DNA of 64,000 nt from Faecalicatena sp. Marseille-Q4148. GTDB lineage: Bacteria > Bacillota > Clostridia > Lachnospirales > Lachnospiraceae. The stretch spans positions 1,438,046 through 1,502,045 of the forward strand of contig CP073692.1 in assembly GCA_018228665.1 (NCBI GenBank). Reading direction: 5' to 3'. Made by a program: the position numbers and the translations under genes. This document shows, in pieces, positions 20,774 through 28,136 of the stretch. Within the stretch, counting starts at the first letter, position 1. Each line of letters opens with the position of its first letter. The notes beneath the pieces are model-generated. The model was not told the origin of the DNA. It saw nothing but the letters and a program-made list of their open reading frames with translations, and ran no database searches.

Positions 20774-20799
20774 ATTTTAGCATAAAAAATTGCTAAAAT
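20774..20799. promoter_or_regulatory. inverted repeat ATTTTAGCA-N8-TGCTAAAAT
   Basis: Perfect 9-base arms, 8-base A-rich spacer. It lacks a following T-run on either strand, so it is not an obvious terminator; a protein-binding site is possible. Between the coaX terminator and lacI. Confidence 0.4.
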
Positions 20800-20860
20800 C
20801 ATTTCTTGTTACGAAAAATATCTCTCTTTCCTTCCTTTTCTCTCTGTTATTTTTTTCTCA

Positions 20861-20917
20861 CAATAAAAAAAGACAGCACGTTTAGAAGTTTATACATACT
20901 TTAAACGTACTGCCTTT
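20861..20917 (-). terminator. terminator of panT-coaX
   Basis: Minus strand 16-bp stem AAAGGCAGTACGTTTA / TAAACGTGCTGTCTTT (two G-U pairs, 17-base loop that can pair further) continued by a run of seven T and TTATTG. Lies about 60 bases past coaX. Confidence 0.85.
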
Positions 20918-20979
20918 TGATATATTTATTTTTCTGTTCTTCTGCCTTCCTTATAGCGCATACCGGACCGATAATCTGA

Positions 20980-21774
20980 TTATCTGCGCCGTTTCTTCGG
21001 TTCTTCCTGATTTTTCAAGTAAATCAGAAGCAATCCTTTCAACAGCAGCGCATCATCTACAATAATTTCATGATGGCAATGCGGTATAATCACCTGTGCC
21101 AGACCACCTGTAGCAAGCACCGTTGCTTTTTCTCCAAGTTCCGTCTCGATCCGTTCAATCATACCGTCGATGCAGGCTGCATTTCCATGCACGACACCAC
21201 TCTTCATACACTCTGTCGTATTTTTCCCAATGAGACGCTTAGGAGCTTCCAGGCTGATCTTAGATAACTGAGAGGTTCTGCTGACAAGGGAATCCAGAGA
21301 AACTCTTATTCCCGGCAAAATCATTCCTCCGATATAATTCCGCTCCCGGTCTACAACAGAAAGTGTCGTCGCAGTTCCCATGTCGATTACAATCAGCGGA
21401 GGCTGATACTCATGCAGCGCTGCAACCGCATTGACAATCAGATCGCTTCCTACCTGAGCAGGATTATCCATCTGAATATGCAGGCCGTTTTTTACTCCCG
21501 GTCCCACAACCATTGCCTTTAATCCCGTCACTTTTTCCACCGATTCTCTCATCTGATTGGTAACCGGAGGAACAACAGAAGAGATGATAACACCATCCAG
21601 ATCTTTTCCTTCTATTCCATATAATTCTAATACATTTTTAATACTGATTGCATATTCCAGAACTGTCTTTGTTGCATCTGTAGAGAGGCGCTCTACAAAC
21701 ACAACGTCCTCTGCTGTCCGCAGACATCCAATTACAATATTTGTATTTCCTATATCAATTGCAAGTACCATCAT
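20980..21774 (-). CDS. coaX: type III pantothenate kinase
   Basis: 264 residues, ASKHA-fold CoaX. ATP-binding P-loop LAIDIGNTNIVIGC at the N-terminus, PPLIVIDMGTATTLSVVD (second phosphate loop), GGMILPGIRVSLDSL and NTTECMKSGVVHG are diagnostic. It phosphorylates pantothenate, the first step of CoA synthesis, and is not inhibited by CoA, unlike type I kinases. It follows panT by 12 bases and faces coaBC, so uptake, kinase and the next two CoA steps are grouped. AAGGATGAG precedes two tandem ATGs; the first has the better spacing. Confidence 0.95.
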   Translation of the reverse strand: MMVLAIDIGNTNIVIGCLRTAEDVVFVERLSTDATKTVLEYAISIKNVLELYGIEGKDLDGVIISSVVPPVTNQMRESVEKVTGLKAMVVGPGVKNGLHIQMDNPAQVGSDLIVNAVAALHEYQPPLIVIDMGTATTLSVVDRERNYIGGMILPGIRVSLDSLVSRTSQLSKISLEAPKRLIGKNTTECMKSGVVHGNAACIDGMIERIETELGEKATVLATGGLAQVIIPHCHHEIIVDDALLLKGLLLIYLKNQEEPKKRRR

Positions 21775-21786
21775 TACTTCTCATCC

Positions 21787-22449
21787 TTATCTTCTCACAA
21801 ATTTTATATGCAGCAGCGTGCGGGTTACAAGTGTTACAACGCAGACAGCCACGATTGCTTCCGGAATACCATTTACAAGAATCACCGACAAAATCACACC
21901 ATATAATGATTTGACCGATACATTCTGCACTGCGGCATAACTTTCTCCGAATAATACATAAATGAAGTTCATAACGAGCAGTGTGTTCGTAAGGGAACCT
22001 GTCAGTCCCGCCATTCCAAGCGCCAGTGTTTGTTTCTTCGGATAATTTTTTCCAATCTTATCGAACAGCCGGTATACATAGTACGGCACAACACCTGTTA
22101 GAATTCGCGGAACAAAGCAAATAATCAAGCTTCCAAACCCACCATGTATATCTCCCACACTGTAAAACGGTGTGAACACAAATGATGTCACAGTCGGATT
22201 CATCGTTGCATTTACAAAGCTTGTCAGCCCAAAAACAAATCCAAGCACTGCTCCCTGCATCGGCCCAAAGAGAATCGAACCTATAATCACCGGAATGTGT
22301 ATAATGGTCGCTCTTGTAAAACCGAGAGGAATAAAGCCAAGAAACGGGGTAAATGCCATAATAACAATCACCGCCGCAAACAGGGCAATCTGTACAACTG
22401 ACATTGTCTTTGCTGAATTTCCTGCTCTTACTGTTTTTGTTTCACTCAT
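21787..22449 (-). CDS. panT: ECF transporter S component, probably pantothenate (PanT-like)
   Basis: 220 residues, six membrane helices, ECF S-component fold. After a short polar N-terminus comes IALFAAVIVIMAFTPFLGFI, then PLGFTRATIIHIPVIIGSIL and FGPMQGAVLGFVFGLTSF, features shared with PanT and related S components. Pantothenate is inferred from family resemblance and from the position between coaX and coaBC. The energising EcfA/EcfT module is not in the window and must be encoded elsewhere. GGAGG precedes the ATG, with a promoter at 22504-22532. Confidence 0.85.
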   Translation of the reverse strand: MSETKTVRAGNSAKTMSVVQIALFAAVIVIMAFTPFLGFIPLGFTRATIIHIPVIIGSILFGPMQGAVLGFVFGLTSFVNATMNPTVTSFVFTPFYSVGDIHGGFGSLIICFVPRILTGVVPYYVYRLFDKIGKNYPKKQTLALGMAGLTGSLTNTLLVMNFIYVLFGESYAAVQNVSVKSLYGVILSVILVNGIPEAIVAVCVVTLVTRTLLHIKFVRR

Positions 22450-22503
22450 ATTTAATTTTCCTCCTTGTTATTATTCTCCTTTCCGGAGATACAATACGGA
22501 GAC

Positions 22504-22532
22504 ATTATAGCACACACATTTTTCAAAAACAA
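22504..22532 (-). promoter_or_regulatory. panT-coaX promoter
   Basis: Minus strand TTGTTT (22527-22532), 17-base spacer, TATAAT (22504-22509) preceded by TG one base before (extended -10). About 55 bases upstream of panT in the divergent region with coaBC. Confidence 0.6.
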
Positions 22533-22584
22533 CATTTCCCACTTACTTCTCCTTGTTTTCTGCGTGCAATTTCAGCGGGAATAT

Positions 22585-22592
22585 GATAAAAT
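22585..22592 (+). promoter_or_regulatory. possible extended -10 element of coaBC
   Basis: TGATAAAAT on plus, a TGn plus TAAAAT extended -10, 32 bases before the coaBC start; no good -35 is visible. Weak. Confidence 0.3.
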
Positions 22593-22623
22593 GAGTCCAG
22601 AATTTTTGGAAAGGACTATCATT

Positions 22624-23826
22624 ATGTTAAAGGGAAAAACTGTCATTCTTGGCGTTACCGGCGGCATCGCTGCCTATAAGTCTGCTTCACTTGCCAGTAT
22701 GCTTATCAAACAGCATGCAGAAGTTCATGTAATCATGACACAAAACGCTACAAACTTTATCAACCCGATCACATTTGAGACATTGACCGGACGCAAATGT
22801 CTGGTCGATACCTTTGACCGGAATTTTGAATTTCAAGTAGAACATGTATCTCTTGCAAAGAAAGCCGATCTTGTAATGATCGCTCCGGCTACAGCCAATG
22901 TCATCGGAAAGCTCGCTTTCGGAATTGCAGATGATATGCTGACAACAACTGTTCTTGCCTGTCAGTGCCCGAAACTAATCGCTCCGGCAATGAACACACG
23001 CATGTACGAGAATCCGATCGTACAGGATAATCTAAAACGTCTAAGCGGATACGGCATGGAGATTATTACCCCTGCCACCGGTTATCTTGCCTGCGGAGAT
23101 ACCGGCGCCGGAAAGATGCCGGAACCGGATACACTGCTTCAATACATTTTGCGGGAACTGGCTTTCCCAAAAGATATGGACGGACTTCACGTTCTTGTGA
23201 CTGCCGGTCCGACAATCGAAGCCATTGATCCTGTGCGTTTCGTTTCCAATCACTCTACCGGTAAGATGGGATATGCCATCGCAAGAAACTGCATGCTCCG
23301 CGGAGCTTCTGTCACATTAGTAACCGGACGAACTTCGATTGAACCACCGCCTTTTGTAGACGTTGTACCGGTTCTTTCAGCCCGCGATATGTTTGAAGCT
23401 GTCACTTCCCGCAGTCAGGAGCAGGATATCATCATCAAAGCTGCAGCCGTCGCAGATTACCGTCCAGCTCAGATTGCTGATGAAAAACTCAAAAAGTCCG
23501 GCTCAGATATGACTCTTACCTTCACACGGACCGATGATATTCTCGCTTTTCTTGGAAGTCATAAACAAAACGGACAATTTCTCTGCGGATTTGCAATGGA
23601 AACAGAACATTTAATCGAACATGCCAAAGCGAAATTAGAGAAAAAAAATCTGGATATGATTGCGGCTAATAATTTAAAAGAAGCCGGCGCCGGATTTGGC
23701 ACAGATACCAATATCATTACACTGATTACAAAAGATACGACAAAAGAGCTGCAGCTGCTCACAAAAGAAGAGGCTGCAAAAGAATTGATCGACGAAATCC
23801 TTCGCCTGAGAGACTCAGACTGTTAA
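22624..23826 (+). CDS. coaBC: bifunctional phosphopantothenoylcysteine decarboxylase / phosphopantothenate-cysteine ligase
   Basis: 400 residues. The N-terminal CoaC flavoprotein domain (about 1-185) begins VILGVTGGIAAYKSASLA and carries IAPAMNTRMYENPIVQDN (PAMN, active site) and YLACGDTGAGKMPEP (ACGD lid). The C-terminal CoaB ligase domain begins VLVTAGPTIEAIDPVRFVSN with STGKMGYAIA, AAAVADYRP and KLKKSG nucleotide-binding motifs. Together they make 4'-phosphopantetheine from phosphopantothenate and cysteine. An upstream in-frame region of 53 codons is open but spans the promoter area; ATG 22624 has GGAAAGGA upstream and starts right at the flavin fold. Confidence 0.96.
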   Translation: MLKGKTVILGVTGGIAAYKSASLASMLIKQHAEVHVIMTQNATNFINPITFETLTGRKCLVDTFDRNFEFQVEHVSLAKKADLVMIAPATANVIGKLAFGIADDMLTTTVLACQCPKLIAPAMNTRMYENPIVQDNLKRLSGYGMEIITPATGYLACGDTGAGKMPEPDTLLQYILRELAFPKDMDGLHVLVTAGPTIEAIDPVRFVSNHSTGKMGYAIARNCMLRGASVTLVTGRTSIEPPPFVDVVPVLSARDMFEAVTSRSQEQDIIIKAAAVADYRPAQIADEKLKKSGSDMTLTFTRTDDILAFLGSHKQNGQFLCGFAMETEHLIEHAKAKLEKKNLDMIAANNLKEAGAGFGTDTNIITLITKDTTKELQLLTKEEAAKELIDEILRLRDSDC

Positions 23827-23831
23827 TGACA

Positions 23832-23882
23832 TAAAAAGCTGTAGATATCAGAGAATCCTCTGAATATTCTACAGCTTTTTAT
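23832..23882. terminator. bidirectional terminator between coaBC and htrA
   Basis: AAAAAGCTGTAGA and TTCTACAGCTTTTT form an 11-bp or longer stem; an inner TCAGAG/CTCTGA stem extends it. A and T runs on both sides allow termination in both directions for the converging genes. Confidence 0.85.
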
Positions 23883-23886
23883 CATT

Positions 23887-25197
23887 TTATTTTGCTGTTG
23901 TGCGTTCTCCAAGAGTGACATCCACTGTGTTCTCTGTATATTCTCCCGTTGCACTTGGCACTCGCACTGTCACAGAAACCGTCTCACCGGCCTTATAGTA
24001 CTGCAAACGTTCCTGAAGTGTTGCCATACTGTCAATTGCCGTTCCGTCAAATTCCACAATAATACTTCCTTTTGTTAATCCTGCCTTCTCGGCTCCGCTT
24101 CCTTCGGCAATTTTAGAAATATACACACCTTTTGGCATACCGTACATTGCGGCATTCTCTTCTGCCACGTCAAATCCTGTAATACCGAGCTGGCCCTGCT
24201 CTCCTTCATTGACTTTCGTCCGTGTTGTCCGGTTCATAAGATCCTCAATAATATCGCTTACGTCCGAAACCGGAATCGCATATCCCATACCTTCTACGGC
24301 GCTGTCTGCAACTTTCGCAGTGTTAATTCCAATCACTTCACCGTTCATATTCAAAAGAGCTCCACCGCTGTTACCCGGATTAATCGCTGCATTTGTCTGG
24401 ATATATTTTACAGAATTCTCTTCTGTCTCTCCTTCCGGATTAGAAGAACTTAATGTACGGTCTTTGGCGCTGACAATACCATTTGTCACAGACTGTCCAT
24501 AGCCAAGAGCATTTCCAATGGCAATAACCGGCTCTCCGACTTTCAATTCAGAAGAATCTCCAAGTGTTGCAACGGCAATCTGGCTCATCGTATCCTCATC
24601 AATCTTATCAAGCGGAACTGCAACTACAGCCAGATCTTTGTCCGGATCTGTACCCTTAATCTGAGCCTCTACACTTGTATTATTGATAAATGTCACTGTC
24701 AACGTATCACTTCCGGAAACAACATGATTATTACTTACAACAAGAAGCTCTGAATCATTCTTCCCGATAATAATTCCTGAGCCGCTGCTCTGACTCTCAT
24801 ATTCCTGCGTTCCCTGGAAAAAGCTCTGCACCTGCTGAACACTAATATTCGTGATGGAAACAACAGAAGGCATTGCATTCTCCACAATCTCAGAAATATC
24901 TGAAGTAACAGTGCTTTTTGTCTGCGTCAGTTTTGTACTGTTTACATTGGTACTGGAACTGGATGTATTCTTTGTTGTACTCGCTGTCTGTTCAGATTTA
25001 CCAAGCACTCTTTCCACCATATAGTTCGATGCCTGAAATGTAACAGACGCCACTAATCCAAATACCATTCCGGCACAGACAACCGCAACTGCCTTCCTGC
25101 CTTTTTTCTTCGGTCTTTTGTTCTCCGGTTCCTGATTTGATTCTGTATAATTCTGATCCCCATCATTTGGAATCTGATAGCTATATTCATTACTCAT
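23887..25197 (-). CDS. htrA: membrane-anchored HtrA/DegP-type serine protease (S1C) with PDZ domain
   Basis: 436 residues: polar cytoplasmic N-terminus (1-33, Lys/Arg at RPKKKGRK), one membrane anchor (about 35-55), a Ser/Thr/Asn linker, a trypsin-like domain (about 105-310) and a PDZ domain (about 330-425, GVYISKIAEGSGAEKAGLTK). The catalytic triad is visible: His in VVSNNHVVSG, Asp in DPDKDLAVVAV, Ser in NPGNSGGALLNM. It degrades or refolds misfolded proteins outside the membrane under stress. Single gene bounded by two terminators; AAGGAG ribosome site. The htrA/htrB/yyxA subtype cannot be told. Confidence 0.94.
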   Translation of the reverse strand: MSNEYSYQIPNDGDQNYTESNQEPENKRPKKKGRKAVAVVCAGMVFGLVASVTFQASNYMVERVLGKSEQTASTTKNTSSSSTNVNSTKLTQTKSTVTSDISEIVENAMPSVVSITNISVQQVQSFFQGTQEYESQSSGSGIIIGKNDSELLVVSNNHVVSGSDTLTVTFINNTSVEAQIKGTDPDKDLAVVAVPLDKIDEDTMSQIAVATLGDSSELKVGEPVIAIGNALGYGQSVTNGIVSAKDRTLSSSNPEGETEENSVKYIQTNAAINPGNSGGALLNMNGEVIGINTAKVADSAVEGMGYAIPVSDVSDIIEDLMNRTTRTKVNEGEQGQLGITGFDVAEENAAMYGMPKGVYISKIAEGSGAEKAGLTKGSIIVEFDGTAIDSMATLQERLQYYKAGETVSVTVRVPSATGEYTENTVDVTLGERTTAK

Positions 25198-25269
25198 AAT
25201 ATAAGTCTCCTTCCTGTTTTCTATGATTGTAGTTTACTGTCTAATTGTGAAAGAAATGTGTTCATTTCT

Positions 25270-25309
25270 TAAAAAAAAATTGAAAACAGGATGGAAAATT
25301 TCCATCCTG
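25270..25309 (-). terminator. terminator of the LCP/cohesin unit
   Basis: Minus strand: perfect 10-bp stem CAGGATGGAA-ATT-TTCCATCCTG then TTTTCAATTTTTTTTT. Six bases past the cohesin-like gene and 72 bases before htrA starts. Confidence 0.9.
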
Positions 25310-25315
25310 CTCAAA

Positions 25316-26782
25316 CTAATCTAAATCTATGAAATTTAAAGAAAACTCAGTGGTTTCTTTCGCCCGTTTCTTACGATCATAATCGTCTTCATAATCATCG
25401 TAATCGTCATCATAGTCGTCATAAGAATCATCTTCATAAGCGTCAGCATCATAATCACCCTGATCCGGCAGCTCATCATAAAAATCGTCATCTAACTCAT
25501 CATCATAATCATCTTCCAACTCATCATAATCATAATTCTTTTTTTTCTTTTCTGGTGTCCGTTTTTGAGACGATTTCGCCGCTGCCTTTTTCTTCTTCGC
25601 CTTTTGGGCTGCAATTTGTTCTGCCTTCAGCTTCTCTTCATATTCATCTCCAAAATCTTCATACCAATCATCCAATTCTTCGTTGCGATGTTTCAGTTTT
25701 ACAGCAAGAACAATTAAAATGATCAACATAATAATAAATATTGCCCACACGCCAATCAAAAGTTTACTTAAATTCTCTTTTAATTTTGATTCAATTTTCC
25801 CAAAAAAGCCTGTTGCTTTTTCTTCTTTGTCGTCTACAACAGTTGCGACATAACGCTGATATGTAGTTTCGGACGCATCATACTGATAAAAATTCTTCTG
25901 CCCCGCACTATTTAATGCATATACAATATAAAACTCTTGTCTGGAAGGATCTTGCCAAGCCGGATAAATAACATCATTCATTTCTACTTCTGTGCTTTTA
26001 TATTCACTCGGAAGTTCCATATCCGGTTTAAACTGCATCAAAAAAATATCATTTGTATCTGAAAGACGGATTTTCTCGCATGCAGAAAATTCTCCCGTCT
26101 CTGCATTATAGAGAAACATATCACTTGTTTCATCTGTACCTGTCAGATAGATCATATAAAGACCACTTGTTTCCTGCTGCAGCACCTGGCATTCCTGTCC
26201 TTCATATGTCAGTGTAGTTCGCACAAACCCTTCCGGAATCAATACATCTGCAAATGTTCCATTAATTTTATACTTTGCTCCATTTACCGTCACTTCCGGC
26301 CCTGTTCCTGTTCCAGTCGCAGCAACCGGCTGCTGCACAGTACCATCTCCCGGTTCAATCGTTACTGCCGAAGAGCCAAGTGTAACATCCAGCGTCTCGT
26401 CATTGTAAAGGTATGCAGTATATCCTGACACTTCAATATTTGTTGCGCCTTCTGCTAAAGCCCGGAACTCCATTGTATAATTAAGTTCTGTAACAGAACC
26501 ATCACCGGTTGTAGATAAATTTACTGTACCACTTCCACCACTGGCATTCTGTCCACTGACAAATTCCAACTTTTCCGGATCATATGTTACTGTAATATCC
26601 CCGTCGCCAATCGGAGAACCGTAAGCATCCAACTTCACTTTTACTGTTACCGTTTCTCCCACTTTCGTCGTCGGATCCGAAAACGTAAGCTCGCCACTTG
26701 CTGCATGTGCCACTATAGAAAAGCACGGAAGGAGCAGGCAGATTGCCAACAGCGTTCCTATTTTCTTTCGTATCTTATTCAT
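25316..26782 (-). CDS. cohesin-like domain membrane protein with acidic Asp/Tyr-rich cytoplasmic tail
   Basis: 488 residues. Signal peptide ending ...SIVAHAAS (about 1-28); a cohesin/CBM-type beta-sandwich at about 30-140 (LTFSDPTTKVGETVTVKVKL, ITVTYDPEKLEFVSG, the usual cohesin first strands); a second extracellular region (about 160-320) without recognised motifs; one membrane helix (about 338-362, LLIGVWAIFIIMLIILIVLA); then about 125 cytoplasmic residues, first Lys/Ala-rich (QIAAQKAKKKKAAAK), then extremely rich in Asp and Tyr (DDYDDDYDDYEDDYD). Dockerin partners are not seen. The second of two adjacent ATGs (26782) is spaced better from GGAGG. It follows an LCP gene by 11 bases. Function unknown; a surface scaffold tied to polysaccharide attachment is inference. 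Confidence 0.75.
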   Translation of the reverse strand: MNKIRKKIGTLLAICLLLPCFSIVAHAASGELTFSDPTTKVGETVTVKVKLDAYGSPIGDGDITVTYDPEKLEFVSGQNASGGSGTVNLSTTGDGSVTELNYTMEFRALAEGATNIEVSGYTAYLYNDETLDVTLGSSAVTIEPGDGTVQQPVAATGTGTGPEVTVNGAKYKINGTFADVLIPEGFVRTTLTYEGQECQVLQQETSGLYMIYLTGTDETSDMFLYNAETGEFSACEKIRLSDTNDIFLMQFKPDMELPSEYKSTEVEMNDVIYPAWQDPSRQEFYIVYALNSAGQKNFYQYDASETTYQRYVATVVDDKEEKATGFFGKIESKLKENLSKLLIGVWAIFIIMLIILIVLAVKLKHRNEELDDWYEDFGDEYEEKLKAEQIAAQKAKKKKAAAKSSQKRTPEKKKKNYDYDELEDDYDDELDDDFYDELPDQGDYDADAYEDDSYDDYDDDYDDYEDDYDRKKRAKETTEFSLNFIDLD

Positions 26783-26796
26783 CATAAACCTCCTGA

Positions 26797-28023
26797 CTAT
26801 TCGGTCATTTCTCCCGAACTCTCATTGTATTCCGATTCGTCACTTCCAATATCCTCATTATAAGAATCACTATCATCACTATAATATTCGTTACTAGTCT
26901 CTTCGGAATATGAGCTATCATCTGTATCATCATTATCATATTTGCTATTACCACTGCTGCCATTTCCTTGTCCGCGGTACAGCATCTCCTGTCCAATCTC
27001 TACAACAGTAGAAGAAGGCGTGTATGGTGTTCCTGCACCATAAAGGAATTGATGAAGTCCTGTCACATCCGCCGGAAGATCATTTACTACTCCTACACTT
27101 CCGATACCGGAAAGTGTATTGTAGAACTGATCATATGGGAAGCCCTTACTCTCTCCCAGCTTATACTTAAACGCATCTTTGGCATAATCCAAAATTTCTC
27201 CAAGCGATAAGCTTGTGGAAATCTGCGGAAATACCTGGTCAATAATCTTATTGATCGTAGAAAGACTTGCCGTCTGAGCCTTATCTGTGATTGCCTGGAT
27301 CAAACGTCTCTGGCGTTCTGTACGCTGCTGATCGCCCCCGATAATACGAATTCGGGCAAACGAAACTGCCTGTACACCATTCAACGTCTGCATTCCACCA
27401 TGTTCCAGCGGAATCCGCTCCTGTCCCACTACCTTCGATGTCTCCACCTGGTAGTTATTCAAATGCGGAACTTCGTCTTCTGTCACGTCAAGGTCTACTC
27501 CGCCAAGCGCGTCGATCACATTGACAAGTGCATTAAAATTCACTGATACATAATCTTCAATATTTAAGTCAAAATTCCGGTTCAGCATTGAAATCGCTTC
27601 CTGTGGTCCCCCGAACGCATATGCTGCATTGGCTTTATTGTATGAACCATCTTCCATCTGTACAAGCGTATCCCGATAAACAGATGACATCGTTATCTCT
27701 TTTGTCTCCCGGTCAAGTACTGCGATAATCATTGTATCACTTAATGTACCTCTATCGAGCTGACCAGTACGGGAATCCAGTCCAAAGAGGGCAAATGTTA
27801 CTACCCCCGTCTGCCGCTCCACCTCTTCGGAAATACTAAGGCGCTTCGGATCTATCTTCTGATAGTCAATCTTTCCTAGTTTCTGTGCAACAATAACGAT
27901 TCCGCAGGTCATTAGGAACAAAAAAGTCCCTCCAATAATTGCAGCTACCTTCGCTCCTGCCGACCAGGAAGAAAAACCTCTTTTCTGCTTTCTTCTTCCT
28001 CTTCTTCTCCTTCTTGCAGCCAT
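26797..28023 (-). CDS. LytR-CpsA-Psr (LCP) family ligase
   Basis: 408 residues. Basic cytoplasmic N-terminus (ARRRRRGRRKQKRG), one membrane anchor (about 27-48), LCP catalytic domain (about 75-290) with TFALFGLDSRTGQ, GTLSDTMIIAVLD, SSVYRDTLVQM, YVSVNFNALVNVIDALGGVD, QTLNGVQAVSFARIRI and GGDQQRTERQRRLIQ; the Arg/Asp set that binds the polyprenyl pyrophosphate is in these blocks. The C-terminal 55 residues are Ser/Asp/Tyr/Glu-rich and extracellular. LCP enzymes transfer undecaprenyl-linked polysaccharide to peptidoglycan. It is next to a second LCP gene and the polysaccharide locus. Its own promoter is at 28071-28099. Confidence 0.94.
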   Translation of the reverse strand: MAARRRRRGRRKQKRGFSSWSAGAKVAAIIGGTFLFLMTCGIVIVAQKLGKIDYQKIDPKRLSISEEVERQTGVVTFALFGLDSRTGQLDRGTLSDTMIIAVLDRETKEITMSSVYRDTLVQMEDGSYNKANAAYAFGGPQEAISMLNRNFDLNIEDYVSVNFNALVNVIDALGGVDLDVTEDEVPHLNNYQVETSKVVGQERIPLEHGGMQTLNGVQAVSFARIRIIGGDQQRTERQRRLIQAITDKAQTASLSTINKIIDQVFPQISTSLSLGEILDYAKDAFKYKLGESKGFPYDQFYNTLSGIGSVGVVNDLPADVTGLHQFLYGAGTPYTPSSTVVEIGQEMLYRGQGNGSSGNSKYDNDDTDDSSYSEETSNEYYSDDSDSYNEDIGSDESEYNESSGEMTE

Positions 28024-28070
28024 AATCCTATCCTTTCTCGATATGTTTACAAATATTCAAATTCCCACTT

Positions 28071-28099
28071 ATATTAGCGTATTTTGCCAAAAATTTCAA
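28071..28099 (-). promoter_or_regulatory. promoter of the LCP-cohesin unit
   Basis: Minus strand TTGAAA (28094-28099), 17 bases, TAATAT (28071-28076), 48 bases before the LCP start, in a 113-base gap after the second LCP gene. Confidence 0.55.
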
Positions 28100-28136
28100 C
28101 ATTTATGCGGAAATTCCCCCTTATCTTTCCCACTTT

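Larger units (their letters stand above)
20521..20868. other. 348-base AT-rich intergenic region upstream of lacI
   Basis: No credible gene. Reading toward lacI it holds a possible promoter, TAGAAA (20607-20612), 17 bases, TATAAT (20584-20589). Two perfect palindromes lie further upstream (20689-20713 and 20774-20799), and scattered TTACTAA/TTAGTAA half-sites occur near 20671 and 20691. Long T and A runs dominate the remainder. The terminator of coaX occupies the right border. Confidence 0.6.
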
